A stretch of DNA of 36,283 nt from Phenylobacterium sp. (GCF_016793285.1 NZ_JAEUMO010000014.1:1-36283); one strand, 5' to 3'; counted from the stretch's first letter, positions 7,648 to 17,600 are shown. Notes: a model not told the origin generated them from the sequence alone. Made by a program: numbers and translations.

Positions 7648-8022
7648 CTAGAACTCCTGGACCAACCTCGCCGCGAAGACGCCCATGGTGACGAACGCCA
7701 AGCCGACGGCGATCCACAGCCCATAGCCGCCCGAGAGCGCCGACACCATGTCGGTTGTGGGGGTCACCCGCGCAAGTCCTTGTGAGAGCGCGCGGGCCGA
7801 TTGCTCGGCGCTTTCGACGCGCTGGAAGAGGTTGGACATCACGAGCTGGCTGGCGCCGATGACGCCGCCGGCGAGGCCCGCGGCCCCGATCAGCCAGCGC
7901 CGGACGTTCCAGCCCCGGTCGAGGCGTCGCTCGACGCGCTCGGAAAAGGCCTGCGCGTCGGGCATGTCGGGCGCCTGCGCGAACAGGCGTTCGAGACGGC
8001 GTTCGAAGTCGATCTCAGCCAT
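7648..8022 (-). CDS. Membrane-anchored anti-sigma factor candidate (triplet B)
   Basis: 124 residues from the ATG at 8022 (GGGAGGCGGGGCA upstream), overlapping the end of the ECF sigma gene by 8 bp. Soluble N-terminus (1-42) with 'ERLFAQAPDMPDAQAFSERVERR', a first membrane helix (about 43-62), a short loop, and a second helix (about 98-118). It has no zinc-binding HxxxCxxC motif, so it is not a ZAS anti-sigma. The N-terminus aligns with the equivalent protein of the other triplet (9149-9442): LFAQ, D-x-AFS, and WL-x-GAA-x-L-x-GG in the same order. The anti-sigma role is inferred from this position and topology. Confidence 0.8.
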   Translation of the reverse strand: MAEIDFERRLERLFAQAPDMPDAQAFSERVERRLDRGWNVRRWLIGAAGLAGGVIGASQLVMSNLFQRVESAEQSARALSQGLARVTPTTDMVSALSGGYGLWIAVGLAFVTMGVFAARLVQEF

Positions 8023-8629
8023 TGCCCCGCCTCCCTTCCACGACGGCGTCCCCGGCGCTTTCGTCCTTGCCCCCGGGGGCGAGCCGCGCCCGGAGCTTAT
8101 CCAAACCACGTTTGACATGGGATTTGACCGTTCCAAGCGGCAGGTTCAAGGCCTCGGCGGCTTCGCCGTGGGACAGGCCCGCGCCGTAGCACATGGACAC
8201 GCACAGCCGCTCGGGCGCGGAGAGGACCTTCATGGCCTCCTCCAGGTCCATGCGGTGCTCGGCGTCCCCGCCGTTTCCGAGACTGGCGGCTGCATCCGCC
8301 TCCTCCCGACCTTCTTCCGCCGCGAGGGCGGCAAGACGCTTCTCGCGTTGCAGGCGGCGCAGATAGAGCCGCGCTGCGATGCGCTTCACCCAGCCCGCGA
8401 ACGTGCCTTCGCCGCGGAACTCGGAAATCCTCTCGAACGCCGCCAGGAACGCATCCTGGGCGACGTCGTCGGCTTCGGCCGCCTGCGCCCCCATCCGCCG
8501 CAGCAGATGCCGGACGGCCGACCCGTGGCGACGCACCAGCTCCCCGAAGGCGCGCCGCTCACCGGCCGCGGCGTAGGCGCAGAGCTCCACGTCGTGCTGG
8601 CTGGCGAAACTGAGACTGTTGCCCGGCAT
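8015..8629 (-). CDS. ECF-type RNA polymerase sigma factor (triplet B)
   Basis: 204 residues. Region 2 (about 13-100) includes 'FGELVRRHGSAVRHLLRRM', 'ADDVAQDAFLAAFERI' and 'FAGWVKRIAARLYLRR'. Region 4 (about 130-190) includes 'LSAPERLCVSMCYGAGLSHGEAAEAL' and the recognition helix 'LPLGTVKSHVKRGLDKLR'. The middle gene of a membrane protein / sigma / anti-sigma triplet: it starts 25 bp after the DUF6249-like gene and overlaps the anti-sigma candidate by 8 bp. Region 4 is nearly identical in motif to the sigma at 9439-9996 (LPLGTVKSHVxRG), in line with duplication. The stimulus is unknown. Confidence 0.92.
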   Translation of the reverse strand: MPGNSLSFASQHDVELCAYAAAGERRAFGELVRRHGSAVRHLLRRMGAQAAEADDVAQDAFLAAFERISEFRGEGTFAGWVKRIAARLYLRRLQREKRLAALAAEEGREEADAAASLGNGGDAEHRMDLEEAMKVLSAPERLCVSMCYGAGLSHGEAAEALNLPLGTVKSHVKRGLDKLRARLAPGGKDESAGDAVVEGRRGNG

Positions 8630-8654
8630 GGGCTCGATCCCCCGATCCCGCGCC

Positions 8655-9035
8655 TCAGACCTTGGGCTTGTTCATCAGGCCGAGGGCGACGAACGCCAGG
8701 CCGATGAACGTCGGGAAGGCCGCGAAGCCGAGGAACCAGGTGAACGCGTCCGGTTCTTCGAAGCTGACGGCGCCGCCAAGGGCCGCGAGGCCGATGCCCG
8801 CGCCCAGCCAGATGATGCCGGTGCGCAGGTCGCGCTGGGGCGACGGCAGGCGTGGATCGGTTCGGGCGTCGCTCGACATCGCGTCGATCATTTCCGGAGG
8901 TAGCGGCTGGCCCTTCTCGATGGCGACGCGCAGCGTATCGGCCATCTTCTGGCGCTCGACACTGCGGAAGTACCGCGGCGCGATGGCGATCGCCGCGATC
9001 ATCGCAAAGAACGCGAGCGGTATCAGGATCTCCAT
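8655..9035 (-). CDS. DUF6249-like small membrane protein (triplet B)
   Basis: 126 residues from the ATG at 9035, supported by an AGGAG site. The ORF extends upstream but that part reads as non-coding. N-terminal membrane helix (3-20), a cytoplasmic linker with 'RSVERQKMADTLRVAIEKG' followed by 'PLPPEMIDAM', then two further helices (about 70-90 and 97-118). The 'R-x-x-E-[long helix]-G-x-x-(L/P)PPE(M/L)' pattern is shared with the first gene of the other triplet (10056-10514). This family is often found next to ECF sigma genes, but its role is not known. It could be a sensor or a target of the sigma, since it is the first gene after the conserved promoter. Confidence 0.8.
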   Translation of the reverse strand: MEILIPLAFFAMIAAIAIAPRYFRSVERQKMADTLRVAIEKGQPLPPEMIDAMSSDARTDPRLPSPQRDLRTGIIWLGAGIGLAALGGAVSFEEPDAFTWFLGFAAFPTFIGLAFVALGLMNKPKV

Positions 9036-9111
9036 TTTCTTGTTCTCCTCTCCAGGTCCGGTCGGGCGGGGAGCGCCCGTCTCGATCGGAAAGAGACCTG
9101 GACCTGCCCGG

Positions 9112-9137
9112 TCGGATGCAGAAGGCAGGATGAAACC
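9112..9137 (-). promoter_or_regulatory. Candidate ECF-type promoter of triplet B
   Basis: On the minus strand GTTTC (9136-9132), 12 nt, GCATCCGA (9119-9112). The same two blocks with the same spacing occur before triplet A (10592-10616). Counted from GTTTC to CCGA the gap is 16 nt, which fits ECF promoter geometry. The leader to the ATG at 9035 would be about 70 nt and contains GGACCTGGAGA, shared with the other leader. Confidence 0.6.
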
Positions 9138-9148
9138 TTGTCCATGTT

Positions 9149-9442
9149 TCAGCGGGCGGTCGCTGTTACGCGTCCATCCACGAGCATCACAGCCACGAGC
9201 GCGAGGGTGACGCAGGCGGCGACAGGGCCGAACTGGTCGCCGGTCTGGGCCAGCAGCGGGTGCAGCACCGGCCAGAGCGCCCAGAGGAGCAGACCGCCGA
9301 TCAGGGCGGCGCCCGAGAGCCACGCGACATCCAGCACGAAGCGGCGGCGCGCGACGGCCTCCATCACCGCGGCCGAAAACGCCGGGTCACGGGCGGGCGG
9401 TTCGTCCTGCGCGAACAGCGCCTTCAGGTGAGCGTCGGTCAT
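9149..9442 (-). CDS. Membrane-anchored anti-sigma factor candidate (triplet A)
   Basis: 97 residues from the ATG at 9442, which overlaps the sigma stop by 4 bp (ATGA) and has AGGAGAG upstream. Soluble N-terminus (1-35: 'LKALFAQDEPPARDPAFSAAVMEAVARRR'-like segment at 6-34), then two membrane helices (about 36-63 and 70-88) and a very short tail. It lacks a zinc-binding motif. It is the shorter paralogue of the protein at 7648-8022. The anti-sigma function is inferred from its coupling to the sigma gene and its membrane topology. Confidence 0.8.
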   Translation of the reverse strand: MTDAHLKALFAQDEPPARDPAFSAAVMEAVARRRFVLDVAWLSGAALIGGLLLWALWPVLHPLLAQTGDQFGPVAACVTLALVAVMLVDGRVTATAR

Positions 9443-9996
9443 CGGGACTCTCCTAGCACTTCGAGGAGCCGCGCGCGGCCCCGCGTCACATGTGACTTCA
9501 CCGTGCCCAGCGGCAGGCCCAGCGCCTCGGCGGCCTCCGCGTGGCTGAAATCGGCCGCAAGGCAGAGCGCCACGCAGGCGCGCTGGTCGTCGGGCAGGCT
9601 CTTCAGGGCGGTCTCCAGCGTCATCCGCTCGTCGCTCATGGCCGAGGCTTGCGACGGTCTTTCCTCCTCCCACGCGGCCTCGCGGGTGCGGGCGCGGGTG
9701 CGGCTCCGGATGGCGGTCAGGTGCTTGTTGTAGCCGATGCCGCAGAGCCAGGCCCTGACCGAGGCGCCGGCCTCAAGGCGGCCGATGCGCGACCACGCGG
9801 CGAGGAACGTCTCCTGCGCGAGGTCGTCGGCCAGCGCCCAGTCGCCGCAGGCGCGGCGCAGGAAGGCGCGCACCGCCTGCTGGTGGCGCTCGACCAGCCG
9901 CGCGAACGCCGCCGTCGAGCCGGCCCGGGCCTGCTCGACCAGCGCGACGTCAGGCGAAGTGGAGACCGGCTCGTCGCCCGGACGTCGCGCCGACAT
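9439..9996 (-). CDS. ECF-type RNA polymerase sigma factor (triplet A)
   Basis: 185 residues if started at the ATG at 9996; a GTG at 10059 (206 residues) would overlap the upstream stop as GTGA and is a real alternative. Neither has a strong Shine-Dalgarno. I prefer 9996 because the distance to region 2 then matches the paralogue at 8015-8629. Region 2: 'FARLVERHQQAVRAFLRR', 'ADDLAQETFLAAWSRI', 'VRAWLCGIGYNKHL'. Region 4: 'LPDDQRACVALCLAADFSHAEAAEAL' and 'LPLGTVKSHVTRGRARLL'. Followed by the anti-sigma candidate with a 4-bp overlap. Confidence 0.9.
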   Translation of the reverse strand: MSARRPGDEPVSTSPDVALVEQARAGSTAAFARLVERHQQAVRAFLRRACGDWALADDLAQETFLAAWSRIGRLEAGASVRAWLCGIGYNKHLTAIRSRTRARTREAAWEEERPSQASAMSDERMTLETALKSLPDDQRACVALCLAADFSHAEAAEALGLPLGTVKSHVTRGRARLLEVLGESR

Positions 9997-10055
9997 GCCC
10001 GGACGAGCGCGGTCCCAAGGACCCCGCCGCGGCGCGAAATCTATGCCTTCCGGGC

Positions 10056-10514
10056 TCACTTCGCCCGGAAGACTGTGGAGAACACGGCCGCGATGGCGTG
10101 GCCCACCGCGACGCAGGTCATGATCACAGCGACCAGGCGGAAGGGCCCATCGACGCCGGGGAAGTCGGCGTATTCGGACGCGAACCAGAAACCCGCGGCG
10201 ACCGAGCCGGTGATGATCGCCGTGCGCCAGGCCCAGTACGGGCCCATGCGCCAGTAATGGCGGCGATAGCGGCGGCCGTAGCGGCCGTAGCGATCATAGG
10301 GGCCGTAGGCGGAGTCCGGGTCGTCGAGGGCTTCCTCGTCGTTGATGGTGCGCATCAGCTCGGGCGGCGGGTCCTTGCCCTGGCTGGTGAACTCGCGCAC
10401 GAGGTTCAGACGCTCCTGGCTGCGCTTGTAGGCCAGCCAGCGGTCGAACGCGCCGAAGGCGAAGAACATGATCGGGAAGATCAGCCACCAGTAGCCGTAG
10501 AAGAAGGACTCCAT
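10056..10514 (-). CDS. DUF6249-related membrane protein (triplet A)
   Basis: 152 residues. N-terminal membrane helix (about 6-26), cytoplasmic linker 'RSQERLNLVREFTSQGKDPPPELMRTI', a Tyr/Arg/Gly-rich segment (about 70-90: repeated YGxYxRYGR-like), and two C-terminal helices (about 98-115 and 125-147). The linker matches that of the protein at 8655-9035 (R-x-x-E ... G-x-x-PPE), and both open a sigma/anti-sigma operon. Start ATG at 10514 with GGAGA 7 nt upstream. The Tyr/Arg-rich insert is absent from the paralogue. Function unknown. Confidence 0.78.
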   Translation of the reverse strand: MESFFYGYWWLIFPIMFFAFGAFDRWLAYKRSQERLNLVREFTSQGKDPPPELMRTINDEEALDDPDSAYGPYDRYGRYGRRYRRHYWRMGPYWAWRTAIITGSVAAGFWFASEYADFPGVDGPFRLVAVIMTCVAVGHAIAAVFSTVFRAK

Positions 10515-10591
10515 CGCGGTTCTCCAAGGTCCGGACCGCGCGGAGCCGTCTCCGCCGTCCTCTTGCCCTGTAGTCGCCGCCGCCCGCTGGA

Positions 10592-10617
10592 TCGGATGCG
10601 GCGGATGCGAAGAAACT
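10592..10617 (-). promoter_or_regulatory. Candidate ECF-type promoter of triplet A
   Basis: On the minus strand GTTTC (10616-10612), 12 nt, GCATCCGA (10599-10592), identical in blocks and spacing to the site before triplet B. It abuts the stop codon of the YffB-like gene at 10618. The leader to 10514 is about 70 nt and carries GGACCTTGGAGA, close to the other leader. This suggests that both triplets are driven by the same, or mutually cross-reacting, sigma factor(s). Confidence 0.6.
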
Positions 10618-10965
10618 TCAGCGCGGGAGCTTTTCGTAGATCTCGGGCTTGAAGCCGACGGTGAGTTTGCCGTCCTGGTCGAGGACCGGCCGCTTGATCA
10701 TCGAGGGGTTGGCCAGCATCAGCGAGATGGCCTTCTTCTCGTCGATCCCCTGCTTGTCGGCGTCGGGGAGGTTCCTGAAGGTCGTGCCGGACTTGTTGAG
10801 CAGGATCTCCCAGCCGACCTTGCCGATCCAGCCTTCCAGCGTGGCGCGGTCGATGCCGGCCTTCTTGTAGTCATGGAACTGGTAGGCGACGCCGTGGCCG
10901 TCGAGCCAGGTCCAGGCCTTCTTCATCGTGTCGCAGTTCTTGATGCCGTAGAGCGTCGCGGCCAT
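10618..10965 (-). CDS. ArsC/Spx-family protein (YffB-like)
   Basis: 115 residues of thioredoxin-like fold. Starts 'MAATLYGIKNCDTMKKAW' with a single redox Cys11 in the place used by arsenate reductases, and ends with the family's 'PSMIKRPVLDQDGKLTVGFKPEIYEKL'. YffB proteins are glutathione-dependent thiol reductases of uncertain substrate rather than proven arsenate reductases, and no ars genes are nearby. Divergent from the DUF2164 gene with only 11 bp between the start codons, so their promoters must overlap each other's coding sequence or be leaderless. Confidence 0.9.
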   Translation of the reverse strand: MAATLYGIKNCDTMKKAWTWLDGHGVAYQFHDYKKAGIDRATLEGWIGKVGWEILLNKSGTTFRNLPDADKQGIDEKKAISLMLANPSMIKRPVLDQDGKLTVGFKPEIYEKLPR

Positions 10966-10976
10966 CGTGGGCTCCC

Positions 10977-11231
10977 ATGCCGAAGATCGAACTCACCAAG
11001 CAGGTCCGCGAGGACGCCGCCCGGGCGCTCAGCCGCTACCTCAAGGCCGAGCTGGACCTGGACGTGACGGGATTCGACGCGGTGTTCCTCCTGGACTTCG
11101 TGACCGAACACCTCGGGCCCCACTTCTACAACCAGGCGCTGGCCGACGCCCAGGCGCTGCTGGGCAAGAAGATGGACGAGATGGGAGAGGCGATCTGGCA
11201 GTTGGAGCAGACGCCGTCGAAGATCCGCTGA
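10977..11231 (+). CDS. DUF2164 family protein
   Basis: 84 residues. The family pattern is clear: 'IELTKQVREDAARALSRYL', 'AVFLLDFVTEHLGPHFYNQALADAQ', then an amphipathic C-terminal helix with 'LEQTPSK'. It is small, soluble and mostly helical, and its function is unknown. The ATG at 10977 is the only reasonable start and has no Shine-Dalgarno, which together with the 11-bp divergent gap suggests a leaderless or very short-leader transcript. Convergent with thpR, with 3 bp between the stops. Confidence 0.85.
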   Translation: MPKIELTKQVREDAARALSRYLKAELDLDVTGFDAVFLLDFVTEHLGPHFYNQALADAQALLGKKMDEMGEAIWQLEQTPSKIR

Positions 11232-11234
11232 AAC

Positions 11235-11771
11235 CTAGCCGAGCGGAAAGCGGGCGGCCACGTCGAAGCGGCCTTCGCCGTGGACAGCGTGGATCAGGAC
11301 GAACTCGGCGACGTTCCAGGCGAGCGGCGCGATGATCGTCTCGGGGACCTTGGCGGGATCGTAGACGAGCGTCATGTGCGGGACGATCTCGGTCGGACGA
11401 CGGGGAACCATGCCGCGGCGGGCGAGCGCATCGTGGATGGTGGCGTAGAGCTGGTTCACCCCGATCACGCCCTCGTCGCCCCACGCCGCCACGCAGGGGT
11501 TGTCGCCCCGCGACCAGGCGCCCGCGCGGTTGAAAGCGACCGTGAAGCGCGGCGCGCGGACCTCGGCCGCAACGTCGGCGGCCTTGTCGACAACCGGCCC
11601 CGGCGGGCGTTGGAACGCGCCGAGCGCGTTCAGCGAGACGTGGAGGCGGCCCGCCGGAACCGGGCGCGCAGACGGGCGCGGACGCAGCGTCCTCAGCAGC
11701 TCCTGCGCCGCGCGCCCGACGTCGGACGGCGGCAGGAGCGCGAAGTAGAGGACATGCTTGCCGGCGGCCAT
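11235..11771 (-). CDS. thpR: RNA 2',3'-cyclic phosphodiesterase / 2'-5' RNA ligase family
   Basis: 178 residues of the 2H phosphoesterase superfamily. The two catalytic H-x-(T/S) motifs are H44-V-S46 ('RLHVSLNAL') and H132-M-T134 ('PHMTLVYD'), spaced as expected. Members open 2',3'-cyclic phosphate ends on RNA and can reversibly ligate tRNA halves in vitro; the physiological substrate is unsettled. It lies 16 bp downstream of guaA and is probably cotranscribed with it. The first motif has Ser rather than Thr, which is common in the superfamily. Confidence 0.88.
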   Translation of the reverse strand: MAAGKHVLYFALLPPSDVGRAAQELLRTLRPRPSARPVPAGRLHVSLNALGAFQRPPGPVVDKAADVAAEVRAPRFTVAFNRAGAWSRGDNPCVAAWGDEGVIGVNQLYATIHDALARRGMVPRRPTEIVPHMTLVYDPAKVPETIIAPLAWNVAEFVLIHAVHGEGRFDVAARFPLG

Positions 11772-11787
11772 GGACGCAAATTCGAGC

Positions 11788-13350
11788 CTATTCCCACTCG
11801 ATGGTGCCGGGGGGCTTGCTGGTGACGTCGTAGACGACGCGGTTGACGCCCCGGACCTCGTTGATGATGCGCGTGGCGCAGCGGCCCAGCACTTCCCAGG
11901 GGAACTCGAAGAAGTCGGCCGTCATGCCGTCGGTGGACGTCACGGCGCGGAGCGCTAGCACGCTCTCATAGGTGCGCGCGTCGCCCATGACCCCGACGGT
12001 CTTCACGGGCAGCAGGACGGCGAAGGCCTGCCAGATGCTGTCGTAGAGGCCGGCCTTGCGGATCTCATCCAGGTAGATCGCGTCGGCGGCCTGGAGAACG
12101 GCCACCCTCTCGCGGGTGATCTCGCCGGGGATGCGGATAGCCAGGCCGGGGCCCGGGAACGGGTGGCGGCCGACGAAGGCCGGCGGCAGGCCGAGCTCGA
12201 CGCCCAGCGCCCGCACCTCGTCCTTGAAGAGCTCGCGCAGGGGTTCCACCAGCTTCAGCTTCATGTAGTCCGGCAGGCCGCCCACGTTGTGGTGGCTTTT
12301 GATCACCGCCGAGGGGCCGCCGGTCGTGGACGGGCTTTCGATGACGTCGGGATAGAGCGTGCCCTGGGCCAGGAAGGCGGCGCCTTCGATCTTGGCGGCC
12401 TCCTTGTCGAACACCTCGATGAAGAGGCGGCCGATGGTCTTGCGCTTGGTCTCGGGGTCCGAGACGCCGGCCAGCTCGCCGAGGAAGAGGTCGCCGGCGT
12501 CCACGTGGACCAGCGGGATATTGTAGTGGTCGCGGAACAGGGTGACGACCTGCGTCGCCTCGTCCTTCCGCAGCAGGCCGGTGTCGACGAAGACGCAGGT
12601 GAGCTGCTCGCCGATCGCCTCGTGGATCAGGACCGCGGCGACCGACGAGTCGACGCCGCCGGAAAGGCCGCAGATCACCTTGGCGTCCCCCACCTGGGCG
12701 CGGATCTTGGCGATCTGCTCCTGGCGGTAGCTGGCCATGGTCCAGTCGCCGCTCAGGCCCGCGATGCGATGGGTGAAGTTGCGCAGGATCAGGGCGCCAC
12801 GCGGCGTGTGCGCCACCTCCGGGTGGAACTGGATGCCGTAGAAGCGCCGCCCCTCGTCGGCGATCACGGCGTAGGGCGACCCCTCCGACGTGGCGACCAC
12901 CTCGAAGCCCTGCGGGATCGCGGTGATCTTGTCGCCGTGGCTCATCCACACGGTCTCGCGGTCCCCCGGCTCGCCCAGGCCCTCCAGCAGCGGCGAGGCC
13001 TTCTGCAACTGGATCTCGGCGCGCCCGAACTCGCGGTCATGGCCACCCTCCACGGCGCCACCCAGTTGGGCGCACATGGTCATCTCGCCATAGCAGATGC
13101 CCAGCACCGGGACGCCGAGCTGGAAGACCCGCTGGGGCGCCGACGGGCTCTGCGCCTCATGCACGCTCGCCGGGCCGCCCGAAAGGATCACCGCCTTCGG
13201 CGCGAAGGCCTCCAGCATCGCGTCGTCGACCTTGTCGAACGGGTGGATCTCGCAATACACGCCCGCCTCCCGCAGCCGCCGCGCGATGAGCTGGGTCACC
13301 TGGCTGCCGAAGTCGACGATGAGGACTTTTTCGTGGGCTTTGGCGGTCAT
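11788..13350 (-). CDS. guaA: GMP synthase (glutamine-hydrolysing)
   Basis: Converts XMP to GMP with glutamine and ATP. 520 residues, normal length. Class I glutamine amidotransferase domain (about 8-200) with nucleophile C86 ('GICYGEM') and H176/E178 ('FHPEVAHT'). ATP-pyrophosphatase domain with P-loop 'SGGVDSS' at 230-236. C-terminal dimerisation domain ends '[25 protein letters not shown]'. It is the fourth gene of the guaB operon, but a 148-bp gap holding a large inverted repeat separates it from rsmB, so it may be uncoupled from the upstream genes. Confidence 0.98.
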   Translation of the reverse strand: MTAKAHEKVLIVDFGSQVTQLIARRLREAGVYCEIHPFDKVDDAMLEAFAPKAVILSGGPASVHEAQSPSAPQRVFQLGVPVLGICYGEMTMCAQLGGAVEGGHDREFGRAEIQLQKASPLLEGLGEPGDRETVWMSHGDKITAIPQGFEVVATSEGSPYAVIADEGRRFYGIQFHPEVAHTPRGALILRNFTHRIAGLSGDWTMASYRQEQIAKIRAQVGDAKVICGLSGGVDSSVAAVLIHEAIGEQLTCVFVDTGLLRKDEATQVVTLFRDHYNIPLVHVDAGDLFLGELAGVSDPETKRKTIGRLFIEVFDKEAAKIEGAAFLAQGTLYPDVIESPSTTGGPSAVIKSHHNVGGLPDYMKLKLVEPLRELFKDEVRALGVELGLPPAFVGRHPFPGPGLAIRIPGEITRERVAVLQAADAIYLDEIRKAGLYDSIWQAFAVLLPVKTVGVMGDARTYESVLALRAVTSTDGMTADFFEFPWEVLGRCATRIINEVRGVNRVVYDVTSKPPGTIEWE

Positions 13351-13397
13351 GGATGTCCGTTCAGGAAGGCTGCGGGCGCGTCAGCGCCAGAGGATTC

Positions 13398-13466
13398 AAC
13401 CACCAAGATCACCAAGCTCACAAAGTAGGCGCAGACGCCTTGGTGCGCTTGGTGACCTTGGTGGTT
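13398..13466. repeat. Inverted array of 9-bp CACCAAG units (REP-like element)
   Basis: Left arm AACCACCAAGATCACCAAGC (13398-13417) pairs with the right arm (13447-13466) over 20 bp with a single mismatch. That mismatch becomes a G-U pair in RNA of the minus strand, the direction of the operon. Each arm is built from the repeating unit CACCAAGnT, and a third, degenerate unit (CACAAAG / CCTTGGTG) extends the stem inward, leaving a small loop. This resembles the widespread intergenic 'ACCACCAAG..CACCAAG' repeats of many bacterial genomes. It lies 47 bp before the guaA start. Confidence 0.8.
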
Positions 13467-13498
13467 CGAGGTGAGGTCGCCTGCGGCGCGCGCTGCGG

Positions 13499-14776
13499 TC
13501 ATCGCTTCTTCTCCAGCACCGCGACATAGAAGCCGTCGGTGTCGGAGGTGCGGGGGGTGAGGCGCAGGTCGCCGGCGGCCGTGAGGAACGGGGCGAGTTC
13601 GGGCGCGTGCGAGGCGGGCCTGCGCGCAAAGGCGGCGTTGCGGGCAAGGAACGCCTCGACGCGGTCCTCGTCCTCGTCCGGCAGCACGGAGCAGGTCACA
13701 TAGGCGATGCGGCCGCCGGGCCGGGTGTAGGTCGCGCCGTCGTCGAGGACGCTGTCCTGGTCCTTTCGGCGGCGTTCCAGAGCGTCGGGCGTCAGGCGCC
13801 ACTTGGTGTCGGGGTGGCGCCGCCAGGAGCCCGTGCCGGTGCAGGGCGCGTCGATGAAGACGAGATCCATGCGGCCCTCCAGGTCCTTCAGTGGCGCCTT
13901 GGCCAGCGGCGTGCGGACCTGGAGGTTGCGGATGCCGGCGCGTTCGCCGCGGCGCACCGTGTCGGTCAGCCGGCGCGCGTCGCTGTCGTAGGCATAGATC
14001 TGGCCGGTGTTGGCCATCTCCGCAGCGAGCGCGAGGGTCTTGCCGCCGCCTCCGGCGCATAGGTCCAGCACCTGCTGGCCCTTGACGTCGCCCGCCGCCA
14101 GCGCGGCGACCTGCGAACCGAGGTCCTGAATCTCGAACCACCCCTTGCCGAACTGCGGGATCGCCTCGACGGCGCCGGCGCGCTCGGCCGCCCCCGGCGC
14201 GGCGACGCGGAGCGCGTTGGGGGCGAGACCCGGCGCCTGCGGCGCGAACGGAGCCAGCGCCTTGGCGGCGCGGGTGGCGTCGGTCTTCAGCGTGTTGACG
14301 CGCAGGTCGACGGGCGCGCGCCCGGCCAGCGCGGCCGCCTCCTCGCCGCGGGCGTCGCCGAACACGCGGGCCAGCGCAGCGTCCAGCCAGTCGGGATAGT
14401 CGCCGCGAACGGGCGCGGGCGCATCGTCGAAGTCTCGGGGGGCCTCCAGGACGGCCCGCTCGGCGGCGGTGAGCGGGCCCGGACCGTGCGGTTCGTCGCC
14501 CGCGGCGTCGGCGACGCGCTGGACGGGCCAGTCCCACGCGAAGCGCAGGGCGCCGAGCGCCAGGGCGCGCGGGCTGTCGTCGCCCATGCGCCAGCCCAGC
14601 GAGCGCTTGCGCCGCAGGACGTCGAGGACGAGTCCGGAGACGAAGGCGCGGTCCTTGGCCCCGGCGTAGCGGGCGCCGTCGCCCCAGGCTTTCAGGGCCA
14701 GGCGGACAGGGCGGTGGCGGGCCAGCGTCTCCTCGATGATCTCTATCGCCGCCGCCAGGCGTCCGCCGTCGCGCAT
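13499..14776 (-). CDS. RsmB/NOP-family RNA (cytosine-5)-methyltransferase
   Basis: 425 residues. N-terminal NusB-like helical domain (about 1-140), then a Rossmann methyltransferase domain. SAM-binding motif I is 'LDLCAGGGGK' (238-247), motif IV 'DAPCTGTG' with C312, motif VI 'TCSV' with catalytic C362. The two-cysteine arrangement is that of RsmB, which makes 16S rRNA m5C967, so this is the likely role. The N-terminal domain is somewhat short, and other NOP2/Sun family targets cannot be excluded. It starts 4 bp after the MAPEG gene. Confidence 0.88.
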   Translation of the reverse strand: MRDGGRLAAAIEIIEETLARHRPVRLALKAWGDGARYAGAKDRAFVSGLVLDVLRRKRSLGWRMGDDSPRALALGALRFAWDWPVQRVADAAGDEPHGPGPLTAAERAVLEAPRDFDDAPAPVRGDYPDWLDAALARVFGDARGEEAAALAGRAPVDLRVNTLKTDATRAAKALAPFAPQAPGLAPNALRVAAPGAAERAGAVEAIPQFGKGWFEIQDLGSQVAALAAGDVKGQQVLDLCAGGGGKTLALAAEMANTGQIYAYDSDARRLTDTVRRGERAGIRNLQVRTPLAKAPLKDLEGRMDLVFIDAPCTGTGSWRRHPDTKWRLTPDALERRRKDQDSVLDDGATYTRPGGRIAYVTCSVLPDEDEDRVEAFLARNAAFARRPASHAPELAPFLTAAGDLRLTPRTSDTDGFYVAVLEKKR

Positions 14777-14780
14777 CAGC

Positions 14781-15179
14781 TCACCGGAAAAGGGCCGCGA
14801 GCACGGCCAGCATGCCGACCATGGCTACGAACCAGACGATCGTGCGCACCAGGGGCACGCCGGTCGCATAGAGCGGCACGTAGAGCGCGCGGCCGGCGAC
14901 ATAGGCCCAGGCGCCCCAGATGGTGAGCGGCTGGCCGAGCTTGCCGGCGATGGCGGCCGCCAGGACCGCCGCGGCGAAGAAGGGGAAGGTCTCGGCGAAG
15001 TTCCAGAACGCGCGCTCCAGCCGCGCCGCCACGCCGGAGATCGGCATCGGCGTGTCGCGGGGGCCGGCGGCCCACTTCATGTCCTGCTGCGCCCGCGCCG
15101 CGCCGGCGGCCCAGAGGAGCTGGACCAGCCCCACGACCACCGCCGCGGCGAGCAGCTTCAGTTCGATCGCGACGTCCAT
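14781..15179 (-). CDS. MAPEG family membrane protein
   Basis: 132 residues with four hydrophobic segments (about 5-28, 55-80, 84-104, 110-131) and the bacterial MAPEG features 'R-x-x-RAFWNFAETFPFFAA' and 'GRALYVPLYATG.P..RTIVW'. Eukaryotic relatives are glutathione-dependent enzymes of eicosanoid metabolism and detoxification; the bacterial members are mostly uncharacterised. It lies between guaB (28 bp upstream) and rsmB (4 bp downstream), so it is part of the operon with no obvious functional link. Confidence 0.88.
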   Translation of the reverse strand: MDVAIELKLLAAAVVVGLVQLLWAAGAARAQQDMKWAAGPRDTPMPISGVAARLERAFWNFAETFPFFAAAVLAAAIAGKLGQPLTIWGAWAYVAGRALYVPLYATGVPLVRTIVWFVAMVGMLAVLAALFR

Positions 15180-15207
15180 CGCCTTCGCCCTTCCCTGTCC
15201 GGCCCGC

Positions 15208-17546
<2,339 letters not shown>

Positions 17547-17564
17547 GGCCAGCTAGTGCCTGGA

Positions 17565-17592
17565 TTGTCTCTGGGAGAAAATAGACTTATTC
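17565..17592 (+). promoter_or_regulatory. Candidate promoter of the LysR gene (possibly leaderless)
   Basis: TTGTCTC (17565-17571), 13 nt, ACTTATTC (17585-17592). The predicted start falls at or within a few bases of the LysR ATG (17601), which has no Shine-Dalgarno. The -10 match is imperfect. Confidence 0.3.
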
Positions 17593-17600
17593 GACCTTGA

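Noticed and set aside
10618-10965. Arsenate reductase of an arsenic-resistance locus
   Set aside because: Sequence fits the YffB/Spx-like subfamily and there is no arsR, arsB or acr3 nearby.
13395-13470. CRISPR array from the repeated CACCAAG units
   Set aside because: Units are 9 bp, adjacent and arranged as an inverted pair, without spacers or cas genes.
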